Of a stretch of 64,000 nucleotides of DNA, positions 11,885-24,054 are shown piece by piece (within the stretch, counting starts at the first letter, position 1; each line of letters starts with the position of its first letter). The notes under the pieces are model-generated. The model was not told the DNA's origin. It worked only from the letters and a program-made list of their open reading frames with translations, and ran no database searches. Made by a program: the position numbers and the translations under genes. This stretch comes from Lycorma delicatula (Eukaryota > Arthropoda > Insecta > Hemiptera > Fulgoridae): the NCBI RefSeq assembly GCF_047948215.1, contig NC_134457.1, positions 84,482,898 through 84,546,897 on the forward strand, in the 5' to 3' direction.

Positions 11885-13290
11885 CAAATTTATTGACCAG
11901 TTCATTTCTGTCAATATTTTTTTGAGAAAAATAGACTTTTAATATTTCTGATAACGTACTGATAAACTCTCAGTATAGTTTTATAAAAATATTATCTGCT
12001 GACAGCAGTTTCCAATTTTTTAGAAAATATTTTAAACAGCATAATAAAAAAAGTACCATTTCAAATTATTTGCAACCTTAGTAAAGCATTCAATTTAGGT
12101 TCCACATTTTTTCTGATAAAAAATTTAGTAAAAAATGTACTAAAATTCAGAGAAATTGGTTAAATTTGATTAAAATTATACCTCATCGACCGTAAATAGG
12201 TAATCGAAATTTCATATTTTGATAAGAATATACATGATCCTCAATTCAAGAAATAGATCTCAGAGTATCGCAGGAAATTCTTCGGTCGCTTATTTTTCTG
12301 ATTGTTTATTAATAATTAGCGTCAGAATTTTGAACCAATCAAACACTTGATATCCTCTTTGTAGATGATACAACTATATATACACCAGAAGATAATTATT
12401 TAAAAGGACTTAAATATTCTACGTTAGCAGTTAAAAAATACTACCAGATGCTTTCTAATCCTGTAATATTAAATGTGGATAAAATCGTTGCGTTTAACGT
12501 CTGCATAAGGTACATGTAGCATTGCTAATCGCGTGAATGGAATCAAGTTACTGACAACGATGGTATATCTGCTGCTCATAAAGCCAAATTTCAGTTTGTT
12601 TTATTAAAATAACAACTTCTTGAGATGACCAAATTGATTTTGTTTATGTGAAAATCAAACATTGCTGTTTTGATCTAAAGTCCTTTATTAAACGCTTGTC
12701 ATCATTATTAAATATTTATTATGCTTACTATATTACTGTCTGATATACTTGTATGTCAGTTTTTGGGGCTCAAGAAAGGTTACAACGAGTTATCGAGATA
12801 CAAAATGAGTTACGATTTCATTGTTTGATCCATATGTATTTATCTTGTAAACCAATAATTAAAAAATGTTAAATTTTAACTTATTCTTGTGATTATATTT
12901 GTAAACGGGCATTCTTTGCTAAAATAGTAGTCACTTATTGTTAAAATTTAACAATATCTACCTCAATTAAATCATACAACAAAACTATTTTTTGTACGGT
13001 TTGAAGTATTCAATACTTCAATTGTTTAAATTGCAATTTTTAATATAAACATCGAATGATTTAAAAATACTTCCCACCAATTTATTTAAAAACAATTAAT
13101 AGATTTTCTTTTATAGAAACAATAGTACTTTGTCGAGTAATTTAAATAAAAAAGTAATTTAAATCGTTTTTTAAAGAACACTGAATTTTCTGCATACCGA
13201 TCAATGAGTACATAAATATATGATCATATAATTTTCATTAACTGCGTCTGAATTTTGAATTATTTTTTAGCTATTTTTTTTTTATATTAA
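11885..13290 (+). mobile_element. CR1-like LINE reverse transcriptase relic, copy 1
   Basis: Several RT blocks appear in order on the plus strand, separated by frameshifts and stops. A degenerate YRPVS-like block lies near 11900. CNLSKAFN at about 12071 corresponds to DLSKAF-D, with the catalytic Asp lost. VSQEILRSLIFLIVY at about 12265 corresponds to the PQGSILGP-LF-IYINDL block. TLDILFVDDTTIYT has the catalytic Asp pair intact (FVDD at 12358-12369), followed by LNVDKIVAFN. Near 12750 there is YLYVSFWGS, then CKPIIKKC and ILTY, as in the C-terminal part of CR1/Jockey-superfamily ORF2. The tail to 13285 aligns with the copy at 15.9-16.4 kb. Confidence 0.75.
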
Positions 13291-15934
13291 TAAAAACGTT
13301 TTGCGTTGTTACGTTTTTTATATTTTAATTTTTTTTTAAAAAATGACGACTAGAAACTATTTCAGTACAAAAATAATAGTTATATACTATTTACATCAGT
13401 AATTTAATAACTGATTTAATTAAAATATGCAGTATTGAACAATGAATTTGTTGACTTCGCTTTTAATATACGCTAATGATTTTACCATGTCGTAACAGTG
13501 ATTTATAATAAATTAACGTCAAAATGTAACACAGTTAATATATTAACCTTTATTAATTAAGTCGTTATTGACATTATTTTTTCCCCTTACTTGATAATTA
13601 TTATCCAAGTTTATGATATGACTATGTTTCGGTTTAAATCAATTTTTGCTTTATTTACTTAAAAACTCATTTTACTAAAAAAAAATTAAATTACAGGTTA
13701 ACTGATGAGAATATATTTTTAATCAACCAAATGATACTGTAATTTACTCAGTAATGTACCCAATTAATTATTTTAAACAGCTTAGTACTTTTAGACATTT
13801 GCAGTAAAATAAAATAGAGAAAGTATTAACACTGGTCTAATAGGTATTCTGGATTCAGAAATTCTTAAATTTTTATTTAAATATTCTGTGTGTGCCTTTT
13901 CGCTTTTTTTTGTTTTCATCTCACGAACGGTTAACATGAATAAAGTGTAGATTCTGATGGAATGAAGAAATTTATTTTATTATTTTTTTGATTGATTGAG
14001 TTGTTGATAAAGTAAAATGATGACGTTATTAATCAAAAAGTTAGTTTTTGTTCATGCTCATTTTTTAATTTATTAAGAAATTAATGTAAAAAATACAATT
14101 AAAAATTAACACTTTGAAAAATATCTCATAAAATTCCTGCATATTTCGAACACGTCTTATTATATCTTATGAACCCTACACGAAAAAATTCAATTTTATA
14201 TGCTTTCATAACTTTTTTAATGTATAATTTTCAAGGTAGGGACAGTATTCAATACATAAAATTAGTGTAGGAGAGGACAACCTCATTTTAAAAATAGTAT
14301 TTCTATACTTTCTAAAATTTTATTACAGTTTAAGCTTTGAACTTTTATAAGCTTGGGGGTATGGTAGTCAAACTAAAAAATAGATCGTTTTGAGATTTTG
14401 CTGCATTTAATTTTTCCAAGTTTAACTGTTGAAAAGTTATTTTGTTGATATACTTTGTTAATAACCTATACTGTTGTCGCTAGATACCACTGTTTTCGTG
14501 AACTAGACTGTTCATAAGCCACAATGTAAAATGAAAAAAAACAACAAAAACTAAAAGGCTACACGATTTATATTTTTAACGATTTTATTTCAATTATTTT
14601 TAATATGTAACGTTTAAAAACAATGTTTCATCTCTAACAGTAGATTTATTTATTGCTTGTGTAGTAATATCATAATGGTTGGACGACTTTCAGTAGTATT
14701 TTTAAAAGTTAAAACGATAGGTCAGGCAGGAGTAACAGGAGTTGTGAGATAGATATATATTTTAGTGAAATTGGAAGCGAGAGGGAACTATATGCGGAAA
14801 AGCTAGTGAACAGTTGACCAATCAGTGATCCGGCTTGTGTCAGCTAACATTTCGTTAATTAAATGAAGAACAAAAAATATTGTCTGTAACCTTTAGTGTC
14901 GCTTTATTGAAGCAGACTAATTAAAATGGCAGCCAGTATTCAGTAGATATCTCGTAAACATAAGCGTTGCAATTAACAAGTCAGATTCACTATAAACAGC
15001 GAAGCGCCGGATAATTGCCCAGTAGAAATACTCATCCCCGCTTTTATTATTCCGGTTCCACAAAAATCTACCCTTTTCGGGAGGGTGAAATTGTAATTTC
15101 ATTCTCCCCCTCTTATACAGATATAATTAAATTTGCCGTGAGAACAGTTTAGAATTATTGTTCAACAACTCTTGTACATCCGATTCACCTTTGTGAATAG
15201 TGGTTTTGCAAATCAGCGTTTTAACTAACAAATCGTCACACATATATATTTCAATTACGTTCATATTTAGTCCCAGTAGAATCGTTTGTCTTTTATTTAA
15301 CATTCGACTCGCTGAAATTTATTTTAATTTGTTTATAATTAACAATTTCAGAGGTTTAATCTCAACCTTTTTGTTTGCAAAATAAAAATTATCAGATATT
15401 TTTACGATTTAAGATACGTTTGATGATAATCAATAATTTATTATCAAGAAAAATATTTTTGTTTTTTTAGATAAATTTTTAATTAAAGTCTTATCTTCTA
15501 GATTACGTAAACAATCAGGAATTATCTTCGCTAGCACAAAATTCTCATCGATACATATGTTTTATTAAATATTTATTTTTTTTATTATTAATGTTACTTA
15601 TTTAATTTTAATTAAAAAATTGCCTAATTTTTTTTACTTAGTAAACATATACCGATTCTTTCTTATAAAAAAATTATTGTATATACGTTAGCTTAACATT
15701 CTACTTCACTCACGCTCCTAAAATAGAAGAAAATTCTTTATTTACCTTCATTGATTAATTTTAATAGAAATTTAATTCCATACATCAAAATATTTTTACC
15801 GAATTTCGACATAAAAATTAAATTTGACATTTTTATGAGATTTTCGTGTAAGTAGAAAAATATTAGATCATACTTATTGTATGATCCCCAAGTTATTTAT
15901 ATATTATATATGTGTGTGTTATATTATACTCTTC
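13291..15934. other. AT-rich interval, no gene seen
   Basis: No convincing coding. The small ORFs at 14917-15102 (minus) and 15200-15385 (plus) lack recognisable motifs. A slightly GC-richer patch at 14720-14850 has no assignable feature. Confidence 0.5.
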
Positions 15935-16430
15935 CCAACACAATCACACTATGTTTGTTCGCGCTTATAAATGACCTATATTTAAAAAAATTAAATATGT
16001 TAACTTATCCTTCTGTTTATATCGATGAATGTGTAATGTTTTATAAAAAGAACAATCGGTTATTCTTATTAAATAACAATATCTACCCTACCAAACCAAA
16101 CAACAGAACTGTTTTTCTATACCTCAACATAATACTCAGGATTATGAGAAGAGCTTTATTGTGCTTCCAACGATATCTTATAGAATTATCGAACAAAAAA
16201 GTCTTCCCACCAGTTTCTTTAAAATAAAATTAGAAGTTTTTTTTTTTATAGAAATAATGTAATTCTCTATGAATGAATTTTTAGATAATACTAATTAAAA
16301 AATAATAAGTAACTCCTGATTTTTTTGAACCCCTTTCAACGTGTACCGAAAGCTGTGCTCAAAATAATATTCAATAGCGTCTTTTGAATTGTGAATTATT
16401 TTGTAGTATTTTTTTAATTAACGTTTAATT
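15935..16430 (+). mobile_element. CR1-like LINE, 5'-truncated 3' end, copy 2
   Basis: A 116-codon ORF (15877-16227) contains YLKKLNMLTYPSVYIDECVM and later NRLFLLNN. This is the conserved C-terminal tail of CR1-like ORF2 (pattern PLF-KLNILTLP-IYI-E). It matches the degenerate tail of copy 1. The non-coding 3' part also aligns between copies: CTTCCCACCA, then TTTTATAGAAA, and later GAATTATTTT about 150 bp downstream. Both copies lie in the same orientation 3-4 kb apart. The ORF start is not a real protein start. Confidence 0.7.
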
Positions 16431-18155
16431 TACCTTAACACTGATCATTTGTTTGAATAACTTAGATGTTTTGACCATTTTTTGTAAAACTTTATTTTTA
16501 GAGTGAGTAAGACTCTCAATCTTGTCAGTCATGTTAAGCTTTCCTTGGTTCTCTTATATGCTTTAATTTTGTAAATGTGAGAGCCTTACAATTAGCATAA
16601 AATTATATTTTGAGAAAACGAATTATTCTTGAAATCTACAGATAAAATTTTACCATTAATTTTTTTTTTGTTTTATTATTAAAAAAAAAAACAAACTCAT
16701 TCAAACAATTAGTACCCATTATTTGCTATTCCGACCAATTACATTTTTTAAAAGGTATAAACTGAGATGACTGATACTTCTGAGAAATTACATTTTTTTA
16801 TTGTATTATTAAATACTTTTTAATTAAACATTTAAATATATACTTTATTTCAATTAAAAGATGTAAAAAAAATGGTACACGTTGCTTCTCTTAAAACTTA
16901 TTGCATTAAAAAAATATGTCTGAATGTTGATATATAGTCAGTTTACTAACATATATCTTTAAAATATCACAATCGTAATTACTCATTATTTTAATTAATC
17001 AGTAATCATAATATTTATTTGTTTATATTTATATTGTTTTAGATAAAACACATTCTTTTCTTAAAGAATTTAATTTAAAAAAAAAATTATAATAGAAATT
17101 TTCATCGTATGATTTAAATTAATGGTAGTTTGCATAAAAAATTTCATAAACCGTAGTATTAATTAAGGTTGTAATTATTTAAATAAAATAAGTATTAATG
17201 GAGATTTTGTTTAGAAGTTATTAATTTTTTTTAAATTTAGAATGTAACTAAAAAGTTTTAAGTAAACGGGAGGAGTGAGAGAATCTACATACGTAAGAAG
17301 TATTTTGTGAAACAGAAAATGAGTTGAAGAAGAGTGGGAACGGCAAAACGTACACAAAACGTCACATGCAGACCTTCGGTCCTACTACTTATCACAAACT
17401 TAAACTTAAGTTCATCTCTTCTTAACTAATTAGATTACGCATACAGTGTACTAAGACGGTTTATTTCCACCGATAACTAATTAATATTGCTTATGCATTA
17501 TAATCTGCACTAGATAATCCGTAGTACAGTAGATGAACAAAGTTACATTTTCCTTGTAATTTTGTTTTACAATAAACACTCATGTAGTTGTTCGCGAAAC
17601 GATGCTAGGTTTACGTTGTCCCTGTTTGACGAGAAATGTATGCAAATTTAATTTCAACTAACACTAACAATAATAATACTAATATAACAACTACTTCTGG
17701 GTTGGCTTCTGGTGACAAACGAGTCGTTTTAATTATTTGCACGACACACAATAGAGTACGTTTGTAGAATGCGTAATTTGGGCGGCAAAGTAAGCAGAAA
17801 ACATACTACCCTTGTAGTAACTTATCTTGTATACATTTACCAATACCAGAAACTATTGTCAAAATTTCACTCTTTCAGTAAAATTACATTAAATCTGAAT
17901 TTTTGCTTTCACTAGATTACGTATTTCATATTACTGAGATTTATACATAATGATTACAGCTTTAAAACAACGGTAATCCTTTTTTTGATAGATTTTCTTA
18001 TTAAAAAATATGAGAAAAAAATGGTCTAAAAACCAACGAAAATTATAGCTTAAACTCGCAGATTTATTTTAACTATACTACGCTAATCAATGGGATTCTT
18101 ATCTCACTTTATTCCTGATATCTTACTCCAAAATATTTTTCAAATACATTCTTTT
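16431..18155. other. Interval without recognised genes; complex sequence at 17.25-17.85 kb
   Basis: AT-rich until about 17250. From 17250 to 17850 the sequence is less simple, with isolated motifs such as ATGCAAAT (octamer-like, about 17640) and TAATTAGATTA. I see no ORF and no transposon signature there. Confidence 0.4.
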
Positions 18156-18159
18156 TACT

Positions 18160-18378
18160 GCCTTGTAAGAAGTAAAGGAAGTATTGTATTGGCCAAAAAT
18201 TTCGGTTTTCAGATTTCAACGGAAATATCCATTTTGACCATCCCTGAATAATCCACTTCGACTAGTTTCGGCGTGACATCTGTACGTACGTATGTATCTC
18301 TCATGACTCAAAAACGATGAGCCGTAGGATGTTGAAATTTTGAATTTATGACTGTTGTAACATTTAGTTGTGCACCTC
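18160..18378 (+). repeat. Interspersed repeat, left part (interrupted)
   Basis: A moderately GC-rich unit containing GGCGTGACATCTGTACGTAC, then CTCAAAAACGATGAGCCGTA and TTGTGCACCTCGCC. It appears to continue after an inserted LINE end at 18379-18752. I recognise it as a repeat-type sequence by composition and the interrupted context, and cannot name the family. Confidence 0.55.
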
Positions 18379-18379
18379 G

Positions 18380-18411
<32 letters not shown>

Positions 18412-18752
18412 CGTATGGTTTTTACAAGTTCACGAAAGTTTCCACAAACAGATGGAAATTTGATAACCAGTCTAGAGCACTCGGAGTCACATCACCGTCA
18501 ACCGCTCAAAGTGGGCACTCCGTAATAATACGTTCCATTGTCTGCTCCTCCGCTCCGCAGTCGCAGTCAGCAGACAGGCGAAAACCCCAACCTCTTCAAG
18601 GTGTAACCACATCTCCCTTGACCCGTCGTAATGCGGTTGAATCTCAACAGGTTTAGCGCGTTAGTTAGAATTCCTCAACCTTCTTTGTTGGATCTTGAAC
18701 CAGATGAGCATTGTTGGGTGCTGTTCATTCCAGCGTTGTCGCCCTCCTCTTG
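18379..18752 (-). mobile_element. LINE 3' end (ORF2 C-terminus) with (TA)n tail, nested in a repeat
   Basis: On the minus strand this reads GQGRCGYTLKRLGF and, after a frame change, CDCGAEEQTMERIITECPL, then DWLSNF. That is the Cys-rich C-terminal signature of Jockey-superfamily LINE ORF2 (G-GRC...L...G...C-CG...QT--HI---CP). The 3' end runs into a TA-dinucleotide tract at 18386-18411, used as a tail. The insertion splits the repeat at 18160-19000. The plus-strand ORF at 18348-18656 is a shadow. Confidence 0.75.
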
Positions 18753-19000
18753 ATTGCAACTGACTGAACAAAAAGTGTCCAAAAATATCCAAAAACATTT
18801 GAATTTTGGAGTATTTCTTAATTGTAGTAATAAGCCCTCATTGAGAGCTTTTCAACTATATATCGTAAGTGGTACTTATTTTCATTGGTTCCAGAGTTAG
18901 AGCCAAATAAAATTTTAATTAGTGAAATATTTGGGTAATATAAGGGGAAGGCACATCGGTTCGAATCAGATTTAATCCGCTTTTTTATAATTTAAATATA
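18753..19000 (+). repeat. Interspersed repeat, right part (interrupted)
   Basis: Continuation of the unit at 18160-18378. It contains GATTGCAACTGACTGAACAA, AAGCCCTCATTGAGAGCTTT and AGGGGAAGGCACATCGGTTC. It ends in A/T-rich sequence. Confidence 0.55.
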
Positions 19001-19715
19001 TTGATTTATTAATAATTATTAACCTTTGATTGTAAAAAAAAAATGTTGACGATATATAATAAATCAATAACAATAAAAAAAATTTCTAAAGTTATTAATG
19101 AAATAGAATTATATGTAATTTTCATTAAAAAAAAAAAAAAAATTGTCTATGTAATTTAATAGGCGTACAAGGAAGTCGTGTGATGTCCACATCAGATTTT
19201 TTTAAGGAGTGTTCTTTTCTACCTAAACATTTAGAAGCAAAATATATGTTTCGCGTACTCCCAAATAACCCCAAAATTTATAAACGATTTTCATGAAATA
19301 AAAACAGTTTGATAAAGAAATGACTGGCTTGCCAGATTTTTTTATTAAAATTTAATAAATTTTTTTCTAGAATTATTTAATTATTGTCTAAGTTCACAAA
19401 CTTTAAATCTAATTTTCGTTGGATATAAAAATTTAGGGAAAAACTATTGTGGCTTTTAGTTTTATGTTTTCTAAATTTTTAAGATTTTGTTTCTTTTTTG
19501 TTATTTGTTGATGTAATTTCAGAACTGTGTATCGACTGATGGTGCGGGATCCCGCGATGGTCGACTATTGGTATTAGTTTTTTTTTTTTTTGTTACTGCG
19601 TTTGGTGGTTAAGTTGTTGTTTATTGAATTTAATTAGCACAGAAGTTAATATGTTAATAAATTATTTGAATTAAAAAATATGTATATAAATATATTATAT
19701 TTTTATATTTTTCAC
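19001..19715. other. AT-rich interval, no gene seen
   Basis: Low-complexity sequence. The only striking item is a perfect 12-bp palindrome GCGGGATCCCGC at 19544-19555 in otherwise A/T-rich DNA. Confidence 0.5.
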
Positions 19716-19717
19716 CC

Positions 19718-19885
19718 ATCTTTGTGGCAGAGTGGTATAGTTTCTGCCTTTCATTTAGGGATCGCGTGTTTGAATCCCGATCACAATTGGTATTTTTTAT
19801 GCGCTGTAATACATACATTTCCATACTCCCACATACAGCTTGAAAAGATTCTTTGGAGAACTAATTCTTCAAGCAAAAAATAAAT
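19718..19885 (+). mobile_element. tRNA-derived SINE, copy 2
   Basis: Plus-strand A-box-like TGGCAGAGTGGTATAG near 19726 and B-box-like TGTTTGAATCCCGATC near 19767, separated by a CTGCCTTTCA segment also seen in the other copies. The tail contains CTTGAAAAGATTCTTTGGAG and ends in an A-rich stretch at 19876-19888, typical of a SINE 3' end. The ORF here is incidental. Confidence 0.75.
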
Positions 19886-19889
19886 AAAA

Positions 19890-20860
19890 TCTGATTTTGT
19901 AACATTTTCATACTGTTTGTTATATATGTTTGTCATAGTTCTTTTAACTTAATGATTATAATTGTTTATAATTAATTTTTTTTTAAATTTATACTGATTG
20001 TGGCCCATCATATTAATAAGTAGTCAAATAAAAAACACCAGGAAGAAAAGTATGTACTATAAAATGTAGTATTATCGAAAGATCTTGAAAATTAAATAAA
20101 TTTGGTACTATCTAAACTTTAAAAAAAAGAAACACCATAAAAAAATAGGAGAATAGATGAATAGGAGAGAAAAAAGGTTTGTGACAAGAAAGGTTTAGAG
20201 TAAAATAGGTTTGAAGATCATATATTTCAAGATATTGAAGTTTGGTCATTAAGACTTATAGATTGTAAAAACTATAGAAAAAGACAATCGTAATAATATA
20301 AAAAAATCGGTGACTGGTGATTAAGTATTTAATACTGGTGAAATATTGGGATTAGAAGATTAGCACTAACAGAAAGGAATAAAAAACACATCAAACAACT
20401 AATGCCACACCCAAAACCTAATGCAAACCGTTTGAATCAAGTTTTTTATTTACATTTTTGTCAAAAATATTTCATTTCTTTTATATGAATACTTTTATTC
20501 CGGTGATCCACTCAGAAACCACGAAAACGGTATGTTGTAAGGCATTATTATAATCTTGTGACTATATTCTATATTAATATGGATCATTTTTACCGTATTA
20601 TTTTAGACAACATATCTTCTTTATATATATATATATATATATACCTTTTTTATTTCTGTATCTTTTTTTTTTTTATCGTTTATATACCCTATTTACATTC
20701 TATAAATATATCTTTACAGTTATACTACGTAAGGGATAGTATGCTAATAGGATCATATTTTGCATGACAGGAATTCTGCAGATTTTGAAGTTTCATGACT
20801 CCCCCCTCTTAACAGACGTTTTAGCAATGAAAAATTCCGGAAGGATGTAACTTCCGAGAT
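19890..20860. other. AT-rich interval with a TA microsatellite
   Basis: No gene. A (TA)n run lies at 20623-20643 and a pyrimidine run near 20660-20675. Confidence 0.55.
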
Positions 20861-20871
20861 AATTATGTACG

Positions 20872-21642
20872 TAGTCTGTCCGGAAAGAAGAATTGTTCGC
20901 GGATCGCATGCGCCCACCTTCACTCACAACAATGTGGCAAAGCTAGCTGGTCTCAAATGTTTTTCTGCTAGCGCGGCACGAAATTTCGTAACTGTACAGT
21001 GACAAGGACTGATATTGCATATGTTTATAATAAATAAAAAATCGAAAATCTCCCCCCCCCCCCCACGAATACGGCGTACGATTGGTCATACGTTTTTTGA
21101 ACGTTCAAGATGTTCGTTCTGTGGAAATTCATTTTCAAATTACTGCCGCATATGGTGACAGTATAACAAATAAGGAAAATAAGGAAATGCTGTCGTTTAT
21201 TTACAGCAGGGAGAATATCTGTTCATGATGAGCTGCACTCAGAACGCCCTACTCTCATTACTGAACAGCTGAAAAAGCATATTGACATATACGTTAAAGA
21301 GAACCTGCGTTTTAGGTTAGACGAACTTAGTGATAAATTGTATGTTCACGATTTCTATTACATGAAAGTGACGACAAAGTCAAGACATTCGTGACGAGGT
21401 CGTCATTGATGATTGTGGCTTAATAGACTGGCGACAGACTTCTTTGATGACGGCATACAAAAACTCTGCCATGACTTGACAAATGCTTGAACTTCAGGAG
21501 ATGATTATAAGGAAAAAAATCTTAAAAAAAATCTTAAGAAAAAAAAGATTTAAATTATAATGTATGTTAAAATTAAAACAAATACAATAAATTTATTATA
21601 AAAAAAACAACGGTTTTTACTTTCTGGGCTACCCTGGTATTT
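20872..21642 (+). mobile_element. mariner-like element, internally deleted derivative
   Basis: The plus strand keeps both ends of a mariner transposase. The N-terminal part reads ISVHDELHSERPTLITEQLK, then LRFRLDELSDKL, corresponding to the second helix-turn-helix. It jumps to DDGIQKLCHDLTNA and DYKEK, the C-terminal signature (F--GI-KL--R--KC---GDYVEK). The catalytic centre is absent, so this is a non-autonomous deletion derivative. The flanks, GTCTGTCCGGAAAG at 20874 and the reverse complement of CTTTCTGGGCTACCC near 21620, look like diverged terminal inverted repeats. A run of 13 C lies at 21052-21064. Confidence 0.7.
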
Positions 21643-21649
21643 ATGTATG

Positions 21650-22460
21650 TTGCCCTGATTTATAGTTAATATCTCCAGACTGGATTCACCGATTCAAATA
21701 TACTTTAACACAATAATGTCTGTATATGAAGCATTGATGCCAATAAATTACTTTCACTATTCGTCAAAGAGGCAGAGAAATATGAAAATCATAATTCCGA
21801 TTTCTCGTAATTCTACTGAAGGATAGGTAAGGTTTTTCATACAAATTAATGCACTTAAGGCAGCTAAGATACTTTTCGATAGTTTTTCGTCTTATTCGAA
21901 CCTCTATAAGGAGATGGGAACAGAAACCCCATTTCCCTTTTTTGTCGTTTCTGGATTCAAATTAATATTCTTGATTTAATTAAATTATTGAATACTAGAT
22001 CGTGGATATCGGTGTTCTTTGGTGGTTGGGTTTCAAGTAACCACACATTTCAGGAATGGTTGACTTCATTTAAATCCATACATATCATTTCTCATTCACC
22101 GTTTGAAGTAATACCTTACGGTGGTTTCGGAGGCTAAACAGAAAAAGAAAGAAGGATTATTCCGTAACATTAATATATTATTATGGTTATGTATTTGGGA
22201 AATTAAGGTGAGGGATAATGAGGCTAATTTTTTTGCTTTTTCTTCAGTTTTATTTTTCTTGTTACCTACAGATTAGATTAACCTATGATTATGTATCAAA
22301 ATTTTGTATGATAAAATCTAAAATGTGTCATATATATCATTTAATTTTGGTTAAAATTGGTGAAGGGTAGATATAAACCCAGTGAGTCCGGTATCTCAAA
22401 CATTTTACTCAAAAAGCAGAATACTTTTTTATAGATACCTCTTTAAACGCATACTTTTTT
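21650..22460. other. Interval without recognised genes
   Basis: Mixed-complexity, A/T-rich sequence. No ORF longer than noise and no transposon motif seen. Confidence 0.45.
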
Positions 22461-22467
22461 TTAACCT

Positions 22468-22620
22468 CCGGGTCCACAGTTAAATATTGCTTCAGAGGAT
22501 GAGATAAATGATTTGTAGCGTGTGTGAAAATGCCATGCCTGACCAGGATTCGAACCCGGGATCACCGGGTGAAAGGCCGAGACGATACCATTTGCGCCAC
22601 GGAGACTGGCATATTTACAC
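22468..22620 (-). mobile_element. tRNA-derived SINE, copy 3 (best preserved)
   Basis: On the minus strand the head reads GTCTCCGTGGCGCAAATGGT (A box) and later GGGTTCGAATCCTGGTC (B box, close to the tRNA consensus GGTTCGANTCC). The tail contains CAGGCATGGCATTTTCACAC and later CTCTGAAGCAATATTTAACT, ending in an A-rich run (22455-22462 on the plus strand). Tail features are shared with copies 1, 2 and 4. It sits inside another repeat (22621-22745). Confidence 0.8.
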
Positions 22621-22745
22621 GCACACTTGAATACATTAAAGTTCAACTTAATTTTCTTCCTAAGTAATAGTCTGTTCAGAGTGAAGTCCTCGTTAGCCAG
22701 GATTATATAACTCCGCCTTTGCGGCAGAAGTTATGCACATATTGC
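22621..22745 (-). repeat. Copy of AT-rich repeat family also at 28.4 and 55.3 kb
   Basis: On the minus strand the block GGACTTCACTCTGAACAGAC, then TATTACTTAGG and an AAAATTAA run, matches the corresponding stretches at 28470-28520 and 55375-55425. The SINE at 22.5 kb is inserted directly against it. Confidence 0.5.
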
Positions 22746-23144
22746 AAACTTTCTTCAATTTCTCTTTAAATTTCGATTTTATTTTGAAGCCAGAGCCAAA
22801 TTACAGGGTTTGTAATCTGTTGATAGTTGTTTTAATGTGAGGCTTATTTTTAAAAGTAGAAATTTAAAGGTTAATTATGTGTTTTTAGATTATTAGTGCA
22901 TATTTTCGTCATTTTTTACCTACTTTTAGTGAAAGTTTACGATTTGTTCATTTTTAATTTATTAATGTTTTATATTAGTATCCTGTTTAGAACGTGGATT
23001 TCTCTATAGACAACATAAGTAAATTAATGATCAGTTCCGTAATGATTCAGAAATCTTCTCAAAACCTGTGGTTTTCTGTTAGAAAACCAAATTATATCTA
23101 CATTATAAAATTTTACGTCCATTGTTCAAAATTTTAACGATAGA

Positions 23145-24050
23145 GCTTTACTATGGAATCTGAGAAACTACTCTAAAATCAAACAAATATATAATAATAT
23201 ACATATAAAAGAGAGCAAAAGTTTGCATGACTTTTGCGGCTATGCTGGTCAAGTCATCATAACCAATATAAGATTTGGCAATCAGAATTCCCAATCTCGA
23301 AAAAAGTTTTTGATTTTAGGGATTTCCTTTCTCTACTGAGAGAAAATTAAGGGAATCATATTTATAAAGAAGTCATTCAACAAAATAATTAATTTAAAAG
23401 GGAAGTATTCATAAATATTGAAAAAATAAAGTATAACTTTCATGAAACTAATAAAAAAAAATGTTTTCTAGTTTTTGGGTCCGGAATACAATGTAGGTGG
23501 CAAAGCTACTTTAATTTTAACAGGCTCATTAAATGATAAAGACATAAAAAAATTAATAATAAAAATTAAATGAGTTAAAGGCATAAAACAAACAAAACTA
23601 CTTATTTTGTTTAGAAGTGGGGAATAAATTTTACGAAAAATATTCATGTATATTAAAGTTAAAAAATTTGCTTATGTAATTTTTTCTCTAAATCTATCAC
23701 CCCTTTCAATAAAAGGTAAAATCAGAAAAATAAAATTTTCAATAAAACTTTTCTAAATTTTAGGTCCGGGGTCTGTAATTTAAAAAACTAGTAGATATAC
23801 TAGCTCTGATTATTTTTATACGAATCGTCGGTAAAAATTTTTCTTTAATATATTTTTCTCTAAAATGTCGAAGAAAATCGAAATTCGTTTTCTTGCTTAT
23901 CCCCCATCCCCTTAACAAATTAAAAAAAAAAATTAATGTGATCATTGCCTCGCACATAGAAATGTTGAATATTTACTATGAAATCTGAGGAACTGCTCTA
24001 AAATCATATATATATATAAAAACGGGAAAAACTTTGCATGACTTCCAATC
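23145..24050 (+). repeat. Diverged direct duplication within an AT-rich repeat
   Basis: Two stretches, about 23145-23240 and 23965-24050, share TTTACTATGGAATCTGAG (ATGAAATCTGAGG in the second), ACT(A/G)CTCTAAAATCA, an (AT)n run and TTTGCATGACTT in the same order. A second pair of short matches, containing GGTCCGG, lies between them near 23480 and 23762. No coding capacity was recognised. The ORF at 23760-23957 is incidental. Confidence 0.55.
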
Positions 24051-24054
24051 ATAT

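Noticed and set aside
14700..14860. Possible 5' exon or promoter
   Set aside because: Slightly higher complexity only; no start codon with an extended frame and no splice-bounded segment.
15877..16227. 116-codon ORF as a host gene
   Set aside because: Its central part matches the CR1-like LINE tail and aligns with the relic at 12.8-13.3 kb.
17250..17850. Conserved enhancer with octamer and homeobox sites
   Set aside because: Such short motifs are frequent in A/T-rich DNA and conservation cannot be judged from one sequence.
22500..22610. Possible genuine tRNA gene on the minus strand
   Set aside because: Good B box, but cloverleaf stems fail and it has a SINE tail with an A-rich end.
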